DNA of 57,616 nt. Source: Rubritalea marina DSM 17716 (GTDB lineage Bacteria; Verrucomicrobiota; Verrucomicrobiia; Verrucomicrobiales; Akkermansiaceae). Positions 16,698 to 30,386 of this stretch are shown here, piece by piece; position 1 is the first letter of the stretch; each line of letters opens with the position of its first letter. The notes under the pieces were generated by a model. That model saw nothing but the letters and a program-made list of their open reading frames with translations. It did no database searches and was not told the DNA's origin. The stretch is from contig NZ_KB899265.1 in the NCBI RefSeq assembly GCF_000378105.1, positions 1-57,616 of the forward strand, in the 5' to 3' direction. The position numbers were made by a program, and so were the translations under genes.

Positions 16698-17300
16698 ATG
16701 ATGAACGTCTTAGGTCTAACAGGAGGGATTGCTACAGGGAAGTCGACGGCAAGTCGCCTCTTTCAGGAACTAGATTCAGATTGCGTGGTGTTTGATGCGG
16801 ATCGCTGTGTGGCTGAATTGTATGCAAATCGTGAGGTATTGGATAGATTGTCAGGGCTGTTGGGTGTTGAATTATGCCTGTCTGATGGCTCTTTGAATCG
16901 AGAGAGATTACGCGCATTGCTCTTTGGTGATGAGCGGGTGAAGTTGAAAGTTCAGGGCTTGATCCACCCATTGGTGAGAAAAGAATGTCTTGCCAGAAAA
17001 GAGAAGGCGCTTACTGTAGGGACTACCACATCGTTCATTGCTGATGTGCCACTACTCTTTGAAGGTGGCTTTGACTTCGGTCAGGAAGCAAATCTGGTGG
17101 TCGCTGTGTCGCGCGAGACGCAGGTGCAGCGGCTGATAATGAGGAACGGATTCGATGAGGCGACTGTTCAAGCCATCCTTGAGGCGCAACTTCCCATTGA
17201 AACAAAGCAAGATCGTGCCGATTTTGTATTTTGGAATGAAGGCTCTGAGAGTTTGTTGCAGTCACAGATTAAACGATTTATAGAAAACAATTACCAATGA
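16698..17300 (+). CDS. coaE: Dephospho-CoA kinase
   Basis: Last step of coenzyme A biosynthesis: ATP-dependent phosphorylation of the 3'-OH of dephospho-CoA. The 200-residue protein has the P-loop GLTGGIATGKST at residues 6-17, FDADRCVAEL (the DAD motif), LIHPLVR and VPLLFE, all standard for CoaE. The start must be at 16698 or 16701 because the P-loop follows at once, and this start abuts the T-tract of the preceding terminator with no room for a Shine-Dalgarno. Its stop overlaps the rho start (ATGA), indicating coupling. Confidence 0.92.
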   Translation: MMNVLGLTGGIATGKSTASRLFQELDSDCVVFDADRCVAELYANREVLDRLSGLLGVELCLSDGSLNRERLRALLFGDERVKLKVQGLIHPLVRKECLARKEKALTVGTTTSFIADVPLLFEGGFDFGQEANLVVAVSRETQVQRLIMRNGFDEATVQAILEAQLPIETKQDRADFVFWNEGSESLLQSQIKRFIENNYQ

Positions 17301-18667
17301 ATGATGCACCATTAGATCCTGAGCTCGATGCTGAGGAAGTGGAACAGGCTCCAGCTGAACAGGTGGAGGAATCAGTAGTGGCAAGCCCGGCAGAGCCCGA
17401 GCTCCCCGAGGTGCCGCAGGCGCTCTCAGTCAATGCATTCCGGACTCTGCCACTCGCTGAACTCCACGATATTATTGAAAAGTACAAGATCCGTTCGCAG
17501 GCTACTGCGACTAAGGCCCAGTTGATTTTTGATATTCTGAGTTTCTTTGCAAAGAATGGCACCGAGCTTGTTGGTGAAGGTTGCATGGAGCAGGCTAAAG
17601 ATAATTACGCCATGCTGCGCGATCCAGAGCGTTCATTCAAAACCTCTCCAGATGATCTCTATGTCGGCGGCGAGCTGATTCGCAACCACGGCCTCTTGGT
17701 CGGGCAGAATGTGAAGGTGAAAATCCGCGCCCCACGTGGACGCGATAAATACCTTTCTGCTGGTGAAGTCATCTCGATAGAAGGCGTGGCGGTGGACGAA
17801 TATGTGAAGCCGATCGATTTTGAGAAGCTCACCCCGAAGTTTCCAGATGAACGGCTCATGCTCGAAAATGGGGCAGAAGGTGGCCTTGGCGTGCGCTTAG
17901 TCGACTTGGTGGCACCTCTTGGCAAGGGTCAGCGCGGGCTGATTGTGGCTCCGCCTCGCGGCGGTAAGACGATCTTATTGAAGCAGATTGCAAAGTCGAT
18001 CCGCGCCAATCACGACGATGTGGAGTTGTTGGTCTTACTCCTGGATGAGCGTCCGGAAGAGGTGACGGATTTCGAAGAAAATGTCGACGCCCAGATCTTT
18101 AGTTCCACCTTCGATGAGACGGCTCGCCGTCACGCGCAGGTGGCTGATCTCGTGATCGAACGCGCCAAGCGTTTGGTGGAAATGGGGAAAGATGTGGTTC
18201 TTTTGTTGGACTCACTCACGCGTCTCGCTCGAGGTCACAACAATGCGCAAAGCAATGGGCCCATCGGTTCTGGTGGGGTGAATCCACAGGCTCTGCAGAA
18301 GTCACGCAAGTTCTTTGGCTCGGCTCGGAACCTGATGGAGGGCGGGAGTCTGACAATCCTCGCCACCGCCTTGATTGAAACTGAGAGTCGTATGGATGAG
18401 GTGATCTTTGAGGAATTCAAAGGCACGGGCAACATGGAGATCCGATTGGATCAAGATTTAGCCGAGCGCCGTATCTTCCCGGCGATTCACATCCCTCAGA
18501 GTGGCACGCGCAATGATGACCGACTCTACCACCCAGATGAGCTGCGTATGGTCCAAGATTTCCGTAAGGTGCTTGCCGCGCTTCCTGTCGGCGATGCTGT
18601 TGAAACCGCATTGAAGGCACTTTCAAAAACACAAAATAATACCGAGTTGCTTCTCAAGGGGCTCTAA
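17297..18667 (+). CDS. rho: Transcription termination factor Rho
   Basis: Hexameric RNA helicase that ends transcription. 456 residues. An acidic N-terminal extension (about 1-40, rich in Glu, Pro, Ala) precedes the Rho N-domain ([13 protein letters not shown]), the RNA-binding cold-shock-like fold and the ATPase core: P-loop [50 protein letters not shown] and [34 protein letters not shown]. The secondary-site R-loop reads [16 protein letters not shown]: it has no basic residue where E. coli has SGK and many others SGR. It overlaps coaE by 4 bases and is followed 5 bases later by rnd. Confidence 0.95.
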   Translation: MNDAPLDPELDAEEVEQAPAEQVEESVVASPAEPELPEVPQALSVNAFRTLPLAELHDIIEKYKIRSQATATKAQLIFDILSFFAKNGTELVGEGCMEQAKDNYAMLRDPERSFKTSPDDLYVGGELIRNHGLLVGQNVKVKIRAPRGRDKYLSAGEVISIEGVAVDEYVKPIDFEKLTPKFPDERLMLENGAEGGLGVRLVDLVAPLGKGQRGLIVAPPRGGKTILLKQIAKSIRANHDDVELLVLLLDERPEEVTDFEENVDAQIFSSTFDETARRHAQVADLVIERAKRLVEMGKDVVLLLDSLTRLARGHNNAQSNGPIGSGGVNPQALQKSRKFFGSARNLMEGGSLTILATALIETESRMDEVIFEEFKGTGNMEIRLDQDLAERRIFPAIHIPQSGTRNDDRLYHPDELRMVQDFRKVLAALPVGDAVETALKALSKTQNNTELLLKGL

Positions 18668-18672
18668 TAAAG

Positions 18673-19734
18673 ATGACTTCTGATATGATAGAAACGAGTG
18701 AGCAACTAGCGGAGTTTTTTAAGGTAAAGTCGACCGGCTTCCATAGCTTGGACACTGAAGCAGATAGCTTGCACCGGTATCATGAGAAAATGTGCCTGTT
18801 GCAATACAGTGATGGTGAGCGGCATGTTCTGATTGACCCGCTCGCCGTGGAAGATATGCAGCCGCTGAAGGATCTGCTCGCAAACAATGAGCTGTGGATG
18901 CACGGAGCTGACTACGATATCACTCTGCTGCGTCGCGACCTTGGAGTGGTTCCTCCTGTGATCTGGGATACTCAGATCGGTGCTAGGCTTATCGGGGTGA
19001 CGAGTTTTGGTTATGGCAATTTGGTCGAGCACTTCCTCGGGGTGGAGTTGTCGAAAGCATCACAAAAAGCGGATTGGTCGAAGCGCCCTCTCACGGAGAA
19101 GATGTCTGAGTACGCCATCAATGATGTGTTCTACCTCAAGCCACTTGCAGACAAGATTGTGCATGGGCTCAAGGAACTCGGTCGCTACGAGTGGTTTGTT
19201 GAGAGTTGTGAGCACGCGCGTGCGAAGGTCTTGGCAAGACCGACTGCGAAAGAGGATCCATGGAGAATCCAGGGGGCTGGGATGCTCAAGCGCAAGGGCT
19301 TGCTGTACCTGAGAGCTCTCTGGTACTGGCGTGATGCAGAGGCTAGTGAGTGGGATAAACCCACCTTCATGGTCTGTGGGAACAAGCAGTTGATGAGCTG
19401 GGTAAAGCAGATTTTAAATGGAGAAAGAATCGAGCTTCCTAAGCATTTCCGCAGTTCCAGGAGGAAGAAGTTCTTTGAGGCGATCGAGGAGGCCAAGAAG
19501 GTGCCTGCAGAGCTCTGGCCAACTCTGCCGCCACGCCCGAAGCGCCGTATCAAAGATGCGCGATTTGATCAGGTCTGTGAAGAGCTCTGCGCAAAGCGCG
19601 ATGCTGTTGCTGCCGAGCTTAAAATCGACCCATCAATTATCATCTCTAAGGCCGTGATTGAAGCTCTCGCAGCCCATGAAATTGAGCCTGCTGAGGCACT
19701 CATGAAGTGGCAAATTGAGCTATTGGAACTCTAG
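18673..19734 (+). CDS. rnd: Ribonuclease D-like 3'-5' exonuclease with HRDC domains
   Basis: DEDDy-family exonuclease trimming RNA 3' ends. Of 353 residues, the first 200 carry exo I (SLDTEAD, Asp27/Glu29), exo II (HGADYDITLLRRD) and exo III (YAINDVFYL, Tyr and Asp). Residues about 210-290 and 290-350 are helical, consistent with one or two HRDC domains. The start at 18673 gives the family N-terminus; the gene sits 5 bases after rho, so coaE-rho-rnd form one transcript that ends at the terminator at 19762. Confidence 0.9.
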   Translation: MTSDMIETSEQLAEFFKVKSTGFHSLDTEADSLHRYHEKMCLLQYSDGERHVLIDPLAVEDMQPLKDLLANNELWMHGADYDITLLRRDLGVVPPVIWDTQIGARLIGVTSFGYGNLVEHFLGVELSKASQKADWSKRPLTEKMSEYAINDVFYLKPLADKIVHGLKELGRYEWFVESCEHARAKVLARPTAKEDPWRIQGAGMLKRKGLLYLRALWYWRDAEASEWDKPTFMVCGNKQLMSWVKQILNGERIELPKHFRSSRRKKFFEAIEEAKKVPAELWPTLPPRPKRRIKDARFDQVCEELCAKRDAVAAELKIDPSIIISKAVIEALAAHEIEPAEALMKWQIELLEL

Positions 19735-19761
19735 TAGTTGTAAGATCTTTTAGCTTTTCTG

Positions 19762-22429
<2,668 letters not shown>

Positions 22430-22460
22430 TCACCGCTACTAATAACTTAATTTTAAAACG

Positions 22461-25079
22461 ATGAACGATTCAATTAAGCCGATTAACGTCGCGGAAGAGA
22501 TGTCTAACTCCTTCTTGGAGTATTCCATGTCCGTGATTATTTCTCGTGCTCTACCAGATGCGCGAGACGGTCTCAAGCCATCCCAGCGACGCATTCTTTA
22601 TGCGATGCTCAACGATCTATCACTGTCACCGAACAAGGCACACTTGAAGTGTGCGCGTATTGTGGGTGATACGATGGGTAAGTACCACCCGCATGGTGAT
22701 AGCTCGATTTACACCACTCTGGTGAATATGGCGCAGCCTTGGACGATGCGTGAGACGCTAGTCGACGGCCAAGGAAACTTTGGTTCTGTGGAAGGCGACG
22801 CCGCTGCGGCGATGCGATACACGGAGGCCCGCCTCACCCACATGGGTACGGCGATGATGACAGACCTTGAAAAGGAAACTGTCGATCTCACGGCAACATA
22901 CGATGAAACCCGCGACGAGCCTGTCGTGCTTCCAGCTGCAATTCCGAACCTCCTCATCAATGGTGGTACGGGTATTGCGGTGGGTATGGCCACCAACATC
23001 CCAGCCCACAACATGGGTGAGGTGATTGATGGTGTTTGTGCTCGTATCGACAATCCACAGATCACTGTGGAAGAGATGAAACAATACATCAAAGGTCCTG
23101 ACTTCGCGGGAGCTTGTGAGATTCGCGGGTTCAAGGGAATTGATTCCTATTTCCGCACCGGCCGAGGCAGCGTCAAAATGCGCGGCACGATGGAGGTGGA
23201 TGAGAAGGCCTCAGGGGTCTCCATCATCACCATCACCCAAGTACCACACGGAGTGAACCGTGCCGTGCTGCAGCAACGGATTGCTGAGCTTGTGCGTGAG
23301 AAGATTCTCACCGACATTTCCGGTATGCGCGATCTCTCAGATGAAGAGACTCGCATCGAGATCACGCTCAAGCGTGAAGCTCGTCCACAGGTGGTGATGA
23401 ACCAAATTTTCAAGCTTACTTCGATGGAGACATCCTTCGGTGTCAACATGTTGGCGATCCACGAGCGCCGCCCTAAGCAGCTCTCCGTGATTGATGCGCT
23501 CGATGCCTTTATCGAGCACCGTCGTGATGTGGTGATGCGTCGCACACGCTACTTGCTCAAGAAAGCGGAAGCACGCGCTGAGAACTTGGAGGCCTTCCTC
23601 TTGGCTCTCGGCCACTTGGATGACTTCATCAAGATCATCCGTGATTCGAAGAACCGCGATGAAGCCAGAACGCGCCTCAAAGGCTACGACTTCTCTACCC
23701 AGACCGCTGAGCAGTTAGGAATTCTCATTCGTAACCAAGCCAGCATCGTCAACGACCGCTACGTCTTCACCGACCGCCAGGTCAATGCGATCCTCGAACT
23801 CCGCCTCTACCAGCTCACTGGTATGGAGCAGGACAAGGTGAAGGTGGAGTACGACAAGCTTCTCGAAGAGATCAAAGACTTCCTCGATATCCTCGGTTCT
23901 GAAGCCCGCGTGCTTACCATCATCAAGGAAGAGCTCCTTGAGATCAAAGAAAAGCATGCGACCCCACGTCGTTGCCCAATCCTACCGGATGAAGGAGAAA
24001 TCGCTATCGAAGACCTGATTGCCAATGATGGCATGATCGTGACACTTTCCAATAAAGGCTACATCAAGCGCACCCCGAGTGCCGAGTACCGTGTTCAAGC
24101 ACGTGGTGGCAAGGGAGTCAAAGGCATGGAGACCAAGAATAAGAATGACGACGAACAAGACTTCGTCGAGCACCTCTTCTCTGCTCAAGCGCACGATTAC
24201 CTCATGTTTTTCACCAATACAGGGCGTGTGTTTGTGGAACGAGTCTACGGACTCCCTGAAGGATCCCGCGCTTCTAAGGGCCGTTCCATTAAGAATGTAC
24301 TCAACCTACAAGCAGAGGAAACAGTGGCCGCCACCTTGCGTTTGGAGCGTCAGCTCGATGAAGATGGTAATGACATCACCCTTGCTGTGGAAGATAAGTT
24401 TGTGCTGTTCGCCACGCGCTCAGGTAAGGTGAAGAAAACCGCACTCGCTGACTTCAAAAACTATCGTAAAGACGGCATCATCGCGATCAAGCTGGACGAG
24501 GGGAATTCGCTCATTGATGTGCGTGTGACCACTGGCGACGACGAAGTGATTCTGGTGACTCGCAAGGGTCTCTCACTACGCTTCACCGAAGATCAAGCAC
24601 GTGCTCAAGGCCGTAACACAGCCGGTGTCGCAGGTATTCGTCCGGTAGATGGTGACTACGTTGTCGGTATGGCGATTGTCAATGACGAGGGAACGCTCCT
24701 TGTGGCATCTGAGAATGGCATAGGTAAGCGATCTCCATTTGCTGACTACCGCTCTCAGACACGTGGTGGTAAGGGAATCATCACGATGAAGTGCAATGAG
24801 AAGACCGGCGAAGTTGTCGGCTCTGTCATGGTGCTTCCTGAGGATGAGCTGATGCTCATGACTTCTGACGGCCAATCGATCCGCATCCGCTGCGCTGACA
24901 TCCGCGAAGCTGGACGTAACACCTCAGGGGTGAAGCTGGTCACCATGAAAGATGACGTGGCTCTTAAAGACATCGCCCGAGTCGTCCCAGATGATGAAGA
25001 GGAAGAACTCGACGACGAAGCGACCGAGGGTGAAGAAACCCAGGCTGCTCCCGAAGAGTCCAGCGACTCCGCTGAATAA
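22461..25079 (+). CDS. gyrA: DNA gyrase subunit A
   Basis: DNA-cleaving subunit; 872 residues. The winged-helix contains MGKYHPHGDSSIYTT, and the catalytic Tyr120 lies in MRYTEARL. The C-terminal beta-pinwheel contains the GyrA box QARGGKGVKG (consensus Q-R-R-G-G-K-G; second residue Ala here) around residue 548 and further QTRGGKG-like repeats, so it is gyrase rather than ParC. The last 30 residues are a strongly acidic tail (DDEEEELDDEATEGEE). In the quinolone-determining region the residue equivalent to E. coli Ser83 is Ser81, but the position of Asp87 is Thr85. gyrB-gyrA are adjacent and probably one operon ended by the terminator at 25106-25138. Confidence 0.95.
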   Translation: MNDSIKPINVAEEMSNSFLEYSMSVIISRALPDARDGLKPSQRRILYAMLNDLSLSPNKAHLKCARIVGDTMGKYHPHGDSSIYTTLVNMAQPWTMRETLVDGQGNFGSVEGDAAAAMRYTEARLTHMGTAMMTDLEKETVDLTATYDETRDEPVVLPAAIPNLLINGGTGIAVGMATNIPAHNMGEVIDGVCARIDNPQITVEEMKQYIKGPDFAGACEIRGFKGIDSYFRTGRGSVKMRGTMEVDEKASGVSIITITQVPHGVNRAVLQQRIAELVREKILTDISGMRDLSDEETRIEITLKREARPQVVMNQIFKLTSMETSFGVNMLAIHERRPKQLSVIDALDAFIEHRRDVVMRRTRYLLKKAEARAENLEAFLLALGHLDDFIKIIRDSKNRDEARTRLKGYDFSTQTAEQLGILIRNQASIVNDRYVFTDRQVNAILELRLYQLTGMEQDKVKVEYDKLLEEIKDFLDILGSEARVLTIIKEELLEIKEKHATPRRCPILPDEGEIAIEDLIANDGMIVTLSNKGYIKRTPSAEYRVQARGGKGVKGMETKNKNDDEQDFVEHLFSAQAHDYLMFFTNTGRVFVERVYGLPEGSRASKGRSIKNVLNLQAEETVAATLRLERQLDEDGNDITLAVEDKFVLFATRSGKVKKTALADFKNYRKDGIIAIKLDEGNSLIDVRVTTGDDEVILVTRKGLSLRFTEDQARAQGRNTAGVAGIRPVDGDYVVGMAIVNDEGTLLVASENGIGKRSPFADYRSQTRGGKGIITMKCNEKTGEVVGSVMVLPEDELMLMTSDGQSIRIRCADIREAGRNTSGVKLVTMKDDVALKDIARVVPDDEEEELDDEATEGEETQAAPEESSDSAE

Positions 25080-25105
25080 TCAGCCCATTGCTTAAAAATC
25101 AAAAG

Positions 25106-25140
25106 GCACCCTAGGTTCAAAACCCAGGGTGCTTTTTTGT
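25106..25140. terminator. Bidirectional terminator between gyrA and the urease island
   Basis: GCACCCTAGGTT (25106-25117) pairs with AACCCAGGGTGC (25121-25132) with one mismatch, then six T residues on the plus strand. The minus strand also has a short T-tract (TTTTG), so it can end both gyrA and the convergent urease operon. Confidence 0.88.
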
Positions 25141-25156
25141 TTTTATGAGAGAGTGT

Positions 25157-25366
25157 TTATTTCTTGTCTTCTTGCTTTTTGCGCAGGCTGTAGATGCCGG
25201 CTACGATGCAAAGAACCGCTGTGGCGATGAGGAGCATTGGCCAGTTGAAGTCAGGGAATGGCCATTCTTCGGTGCCGTCATGGCTGTGTCCTACTGGACC
25301 AGGGTGAGCGATAACTGTGCTGGTGAGAGCTGTCAGAGAAGCTAGGGCGATGGATGCTTTTTTCAT
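25157..25366 (-). CDS. Small signal-peptide/TM protein at the end of the urease operon
   Basis: 69 residues: signal peptide (about 1-20, ending VIA), an exposed segment HPGPVGHSHDGTEEWPFPDFNWP with four His, one TM helix (about 43-60) and a basic tail SLRKKQEDKK. The mature N-terminus HPGxxGHSHDG recalls the start of HupE/UreJ nickel permeases, though the rest of that family is missing. Lying 17 bases after ureD on the same strand, it may be a nickel-handling or membrane-anchoring accessory of urease. No known family was recognised; similar small exported proteins with an N-terminal HPG motif occur in Verrucomicrobia. Confidence 0.6.
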   Translation of the reverse strand: MKKASIALASLTALTSTVIAHPGPVGHSHDGTEEWPFPDFNWPMLLIATAVLCIVAGIYSLRKKQEDKK

Positions 25367-25383
25367 GGTTTATACTATTGTGG

Positions 25384-26208
25384 TTAGAGTTTTCTAAAGT
25401 CGACATTTTTGCAGAACCCTAGGTTTTTGAGTATGCTGCGTAGGGTTTTGACCTGTTTGTGGAAGGTGACTGATTTGGGTGCTAGCAGGCGGAAGATGTA
25501 GAGGCCTTCACCGAGATCGGAGACTGCTGCGTAGGGGCCGAGCTCTTGCTTGAGTTCTTGTGCTAGGACTTTTTCTGAGACTTCAATCTTGCTGTCGTAG
25601 CACCAAAGGTTGGCCATGTAACAGGCCTCCCAATCTGGGGTGCTCATGGGCAATACTTGATTTTCAGGAGTCAGATTGAGTCGTTCTCTGACTCGAAGTT
25701 CACCATCAATGAAAAGGTCAAAATGGTTTTGGTAGGTCCGGTAGGCATTGATCTCGCCATGAGCCACGCGTCCCGGTGCCAGTGAATCTAGGAGCAGCAG
25801 GCTTGAGGAGGGGGAGAGGTGGATGCTGCTGCGTTGGACAGCATGTGCACCACGCTGTGGGATCAGCATCTCGGGCCAGTAGTCTAGATGACTATCAGCT
25901 GCTAGGGTGATGTGTTGGTTGACTTCTGCCTGTGCATCGTCAGCCATGGTGTGGAAGCGGGTGGCACTTGGTGAGGTGATTGCGACATTTGATTGCTCAG
26001 CCAAATCGATTTCGATCTCCAGCTTGTCACCGCCGAATAGTCCCGCAGTGGGGTTCACCAATTGGATGGAAAGGAGTTCATCATCCCAATAGCCTTTGCT
26101 GATATGGCTGAGCCCGCCCAGCTGACGCTTTGCCAAGCGCGTGCGTTTACTCTCCTCGGAATACGAAAAGTGCAATGTTGCTTGGGACTGGAGACAGGCG
26201 GATGGCAT
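25384..26208 (-). CDS. ureD: Urease accessory protein UreD (UreH)
   Basis: Scaffold of the UreD-UreF-UreG complex that delivers nickel and CO2 to apo-urease. I chose the ATG at 26208 (274 residues, MPSACLQSQATLHF); the longer frame would overlap ureG. Family marks: LQSQATLHFSYSEESKRTRLAKRQ, LVNPTAGLFGGDKLEIEIDL (the conserved GGDxL), TSPSATRFHTM and YWPEMLIPQRGA. ureG ends 13 bases upstream. Placing ureD after ureG differs from the classic ureD-first order but is frequent. Confidence 0.88.
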   Translation of the reverse strand: MPSACLQSQATLHFSYSEESKRTRLAKRQLGGLSHISKGYWDDELLSIQLVNPTAGLFGGDKLEIEIDLAEQSNVAITSPSATRFHTMADDAQAEVNQHITLAADSHLDYWPEMLIPQRGAHAVQRSSIHLSPSSSLLLLDSLAPGRVAHGEINAYRTYQNHFDLFIDGELRVRERLNLTPENQVLPMSTPDWEACYMANLWCYDSKIEVSEKVLAQELKQELGPYAAVSDLGEGLYIFRLLAPKSVTFHKQVKTLRSILKNLGFCKNVDFRKL

Positions 26209-26221
26209 GGGTTCTTTATTG

Positions 26222-26851
26222 TTAGTCGGGGATGTCTGAGAAGAGAACATCGCGCTCAAACCAAGCGAAGAAGTCATCGAGTCCGATCCCTTGTTTGAGG
26301 TCGATCATCTGGAATGGTTTTCCGTCGCGTTTGCTGGAGCAATCTTCACGCATCTGTTCGACATTAGCGCCAACGTAGGGTGCTAGGGTGACTTTGTTGA
26401 CGACGAGGAAGTCTGAGTGGGCAATTGCTGGTCCGCCTTTGCGTGGAATGTCATCGCCTTCTGTGACATCGATGACGTAGATGAAGACATCCGCAAGCTC
26501 GGGGGAGAAGGTGGCTGTGAGGTTGTCACCACCGCTTTCAATCAGCACGAAATCGAGCCCCTCGTGGCGGCTTTCTAACTCATCCACCGCATCTAGGTTC
26601 ATCGATATATCATCGCGAATCGCGGTGTGCGGGCAGCCGCCGGTTTCGACACCAATGATGCGGTCTTCGGGCAGGGCTGAGTGACGGATGAGGAGCTTGG
26701 CATCTTCCTGGGTGTAGATGTCATTGGTGATCACCGCCATCTTGCGCGACTTGCCATAGCGTTCGCAGATGGTGAGGCAGAGGGTGGATTTTCCGGAGCC
26801 TACTGGGCCGCCGATTCCAACACGAATGGCATTTTTGTTGTGTGAGTTCAT
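26222..26851 (-). CDS. ureG: Urease accessory GTPase UreG
   Basis: SIMIBI GTPase that powers nickel insertion. 209 residues from the ATG at 26851, whose A is shared with the ureF stop (TAATG). P-loop [12 protein letters not shown] near residue 12, nickel site CPHT (in [15 protein letters not shown]), [19 protein letters not shown] and the guanine-specificity VVNKVTLAP are all present. No His-rich N-terminal tail, unlike some UreG. The frame runs open upstream within ureF for 77 more codons; that part is not coding. Confidence 0.95.
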   Translation of the reverse strand: MNSHNKNAIRVGIGGPVGSGKSTLCLTICERYGKSRKMAVITNDIYTQEDAKLLIRHSALPEDRIIGVETGGCPHTAIRDDISMNLDAVDELESRHEGLDFVLIESGGDNLTATFSPELADVFIYVIDVTEGDDIPRKGGPAIAHSDFLVVNKVTLAPYVGANVEQMREDCSSKRDGKPFQMIDLKQGIGLDDFFAWFERDVLFSDIPD

Positions 26852-27543
26852 TAGGAGATAAACATTCTGGCTTGAGCGTGGGCGTGTGAGGAAGCCGCTA
26901 GATCCCAAGTTGGGTTGGCGGATCCAATGTCGTCGACTGCTGTATTGAGTGCAGCTTCGATTGCTGGCTGGCAGTGCTGCAGCGCGCGATGGAGGAGCTG
27001 CTGATTCATCCTTGGTCCAATGGGTAGCAATTTGAGTGCCGCCTGCAGTTGCGCTGAGTACGTTTGGTAGGCGTAGGACCAAAGTGCTGCTTCTATAGGA
27101 GCATTTTCTCTTTCAAGGATCATTCCTAACACGACCGGGCTTTGGTGATGTTTCCATTGGAACTGGGTTAATTCTTCATTCGAAGCACCCCAGGTTTCTT
27201 TGAAAATCTTCCACTGTTGTTTTCCAATTTTGCTCGTTGCTTCTTGGAGTTGGCGCACTGGGCGGAGTGCTTTGGAGAGTGAGTCTAGCTCGATCAGATG
27301 CGCGAGATCCCGGCATTGGGACGCACGCCACGCGTGTGCTACCAGGGGTAAATCGACTGATTTTAATACCTCAGTGACGTCTTGGAGCAGGAATTTCTCT
27401 AGTGAACCGGCATCTGTCACCACTCCTAACTGGATCATGCCTTCCAAGCCAAAGGAATGAGCATAAGCTCCGACAGGGAGCACGCCATCACTGTAGTGTA
27501 TCAGTGTGGCTAACCAAAGGGATTGTGGTGAGTTAGAGTCCAT
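26851..27543 (-). CDS. ureF: Urease accessory protein UreF
   Basis: Acts as GTPase regulator of UreG and nickel tunnel partner of UreD. 230 residues, all-alpha. The conserved N-terminal segment reads [18 protein letters not shown] (usual SDSALPVGGFAHSxGLE), and the C-terminal part holds [14 protein letters not shown] (normally R-x-GQ-xxG). It starts 2 bases after the ureE stop and overlaps ureG by 1 base. Confidence 0.9.
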   Translation of the reverse strand: MDSNSPQSLWLATLIHYSDGVLPVGAYAHSFGLEGMIQLGVVTDAGSLEKFLLQDVTEVLKSVDLPLVAHAWRASQCRDLAHLIELDSLSKALRPVRQLQEATSKIGKQQWKIFKETWGASNEELTQFQWKHHQSPVVLGMILERENAPIEAALWSYAYQTYSAQLQAALKLLPIGPRMNQQLLHRALQHCQPAIEAALNTAVDDIGSANPTWDLAASSHAHAQARMFIS

Positions 27544-27545
27544 TG

Positions 27546-27989
27546 TTAGTGGCTGTGGCTAGAGTGCAGGCTGCAGAGGAAAATGTCGTTTTTTTGCTGG
27601 TAGGGGATGCCAATTTTGTCGAGCGATCTGCGTAAGGTATGGATGTCTTCGAGGAGGATGGACTTCTCTCTCACTTCGATGCCGAGGTGTTGGTTCCCCA
27701 AGTACCACCCTAGCTTAGTGGCCATCGCGTGGTCGTTTGGCATGGGGATCTCGATGACCGATTCTGGGCTTTGTACTAGCTTGTAGCAATGGCCGTCGGC
27801 TCCCGCCAAGAGGTCGTGGTGTTTAGCTGCTTGATTGAGCTGGAATGCAATTTCTTTGCCATTGCTAGCCAGCTTTCTCCAGCGCCTTTTGACGATGCTG
27901 TGACGGTCGATTTCAATATCGATGACTTCGGCTGGAATGTCGTCCGACCAAGATGCTAGAATCAATACTGTGGGGACCTCAGTGGGCAT
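27546..27989 (-). CDS. ureE: Urease accessory nickel-binding protein UreE
   Basis: Nickel metallochaperone that hands nickel to UreG. 147 residues: N-terminal peptide-binding domain and C-terminal metal domain with WYLGNQHLGIEV (the conserved His at the dimer interface) and IGIPYQQKNDIF. The His-rich tail is minimal (LHSSHSH), far shorter than in Klebsiella, so it probably binds only the one or two interface nickel ions. It begins immediately after ureC with no gap. Confidence 0.88.
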   Translation of the reverse strand: MPTEVPTVLILASWSDDIPAEVIDIEIDRHSIVKRRWRKLASNGKEIAFQLNQAAKHHDLLAGADGHCYKLVQSPESVIEIPMPNDHAMATKLGWYLGNQHLGIEVREKSILLEDIHTLRRSLDKIGIPYQQKNDIFLCSLHSSHSH

Positions 27990-29756
<1,767 letters not shown>

Positions 29757-29760
29757 GGCG

Positions 29761-30075
29761 TTACTGGTTGATTGGTCCGTTGACTCGTGCTTGGTGCCCC
29801 CATGCTTCAAGTTTGCCAGCTAGGGCGACAAGCTCGACCTCACGCGTGTCGCCAGGCTCGAATCGCACTGCCGTTCCCGCAGGAATATTGAGTCGAAAAC
29901 CTAGGGTGCTTGGTCGATCAAATGTGAGTGCGTTGTTGGCTTCAAAGAAGTGGTAGTGGCTGCCAATCTGGATCGGTCGGTCACCGGTATTACTGACTTC
30001 GATCACTTGGGTGTTGAGCTCGGTATTTGCCACGAGCTCTTCGGCATCGGCGCAGATGATTTCTCCTGGGATCAT
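29761..30075 (-). CDS. ureB: Urease beta subunit
   Basis: Structural subunit of the urease heterotrimer; 104 residues. [13 protein letters not shown] at the start, then the family words [22 protein letters not shown] and [18 protein letters not shown]. It overlaps ureA by 4 bases (ATGA) and ends 4 bases before ureC. Confidence 0.96.
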   Translation of the reverse strand: MIPGEIICADAEELVANTELNTQVIEVSNTGDRPIQIGSHYHFFEANNALTFDRPSTLGFRLNIPAGTAVRFEPGDTREVELVALAGKLEAWGHQARVNGPINQ

Positions 30076-30374
30076 TGGATTGGGTGGTGGACGGTGACGA
30101 GTTTGGTGCCATCAGGGAAAGTTGCCTCGACCTGCACTTCGTGGATCATTTCTGGAATGCCTGGCATCACGTCATCTCTTGACAGAATGCGCGTCCCTTC
30201 ATCCATCAGAAGTGCAACACTTTTACCATCGCGAGCTCCTTCGACGATTTCATAGGTGATGATGGCAATAGCTTCTGGGTAATTCAGTTTCAAGCCACGC
30301 GCTTGCCTGCGGCGAGCTAGATCGGCAGCGACAACCACCATGAGTTTTTCTTGTTCTCTGGGTGTTAGGTGCAT
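30072..30374 (-). CDS. ureA: Urease gamma subunit
   Basis: Structural subunit; 100 residues, full length. [20 protein letters not shown], then [24 protein letters not shown] and the terminal [17 protein letters not shown] are classic. It begins 12 bases after urtE with no promoter-like gap, so urease genes are transcribed with the urt genes. Confidence 0.97.
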   Translation of the reverse strand: MHLTPREQEKLMVVVAADLARRRQARGLKLNYPEAIAIITYEIVEGARDGKSVALLMDEGTRILSRDDVMPGIPEMIHEVQVEATFPDGTKLVTVHHPIQ

Positions 30375-30386
30375 GAGGAGCTAGAT

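Noticed and set aside
26852-27082. UreG N-terminal extension of 77 codons
   Set aside because: It lies wholly inside ureF in another frame; the ATG at 26851 overlaps the ureF stop as expected for coupled genes.
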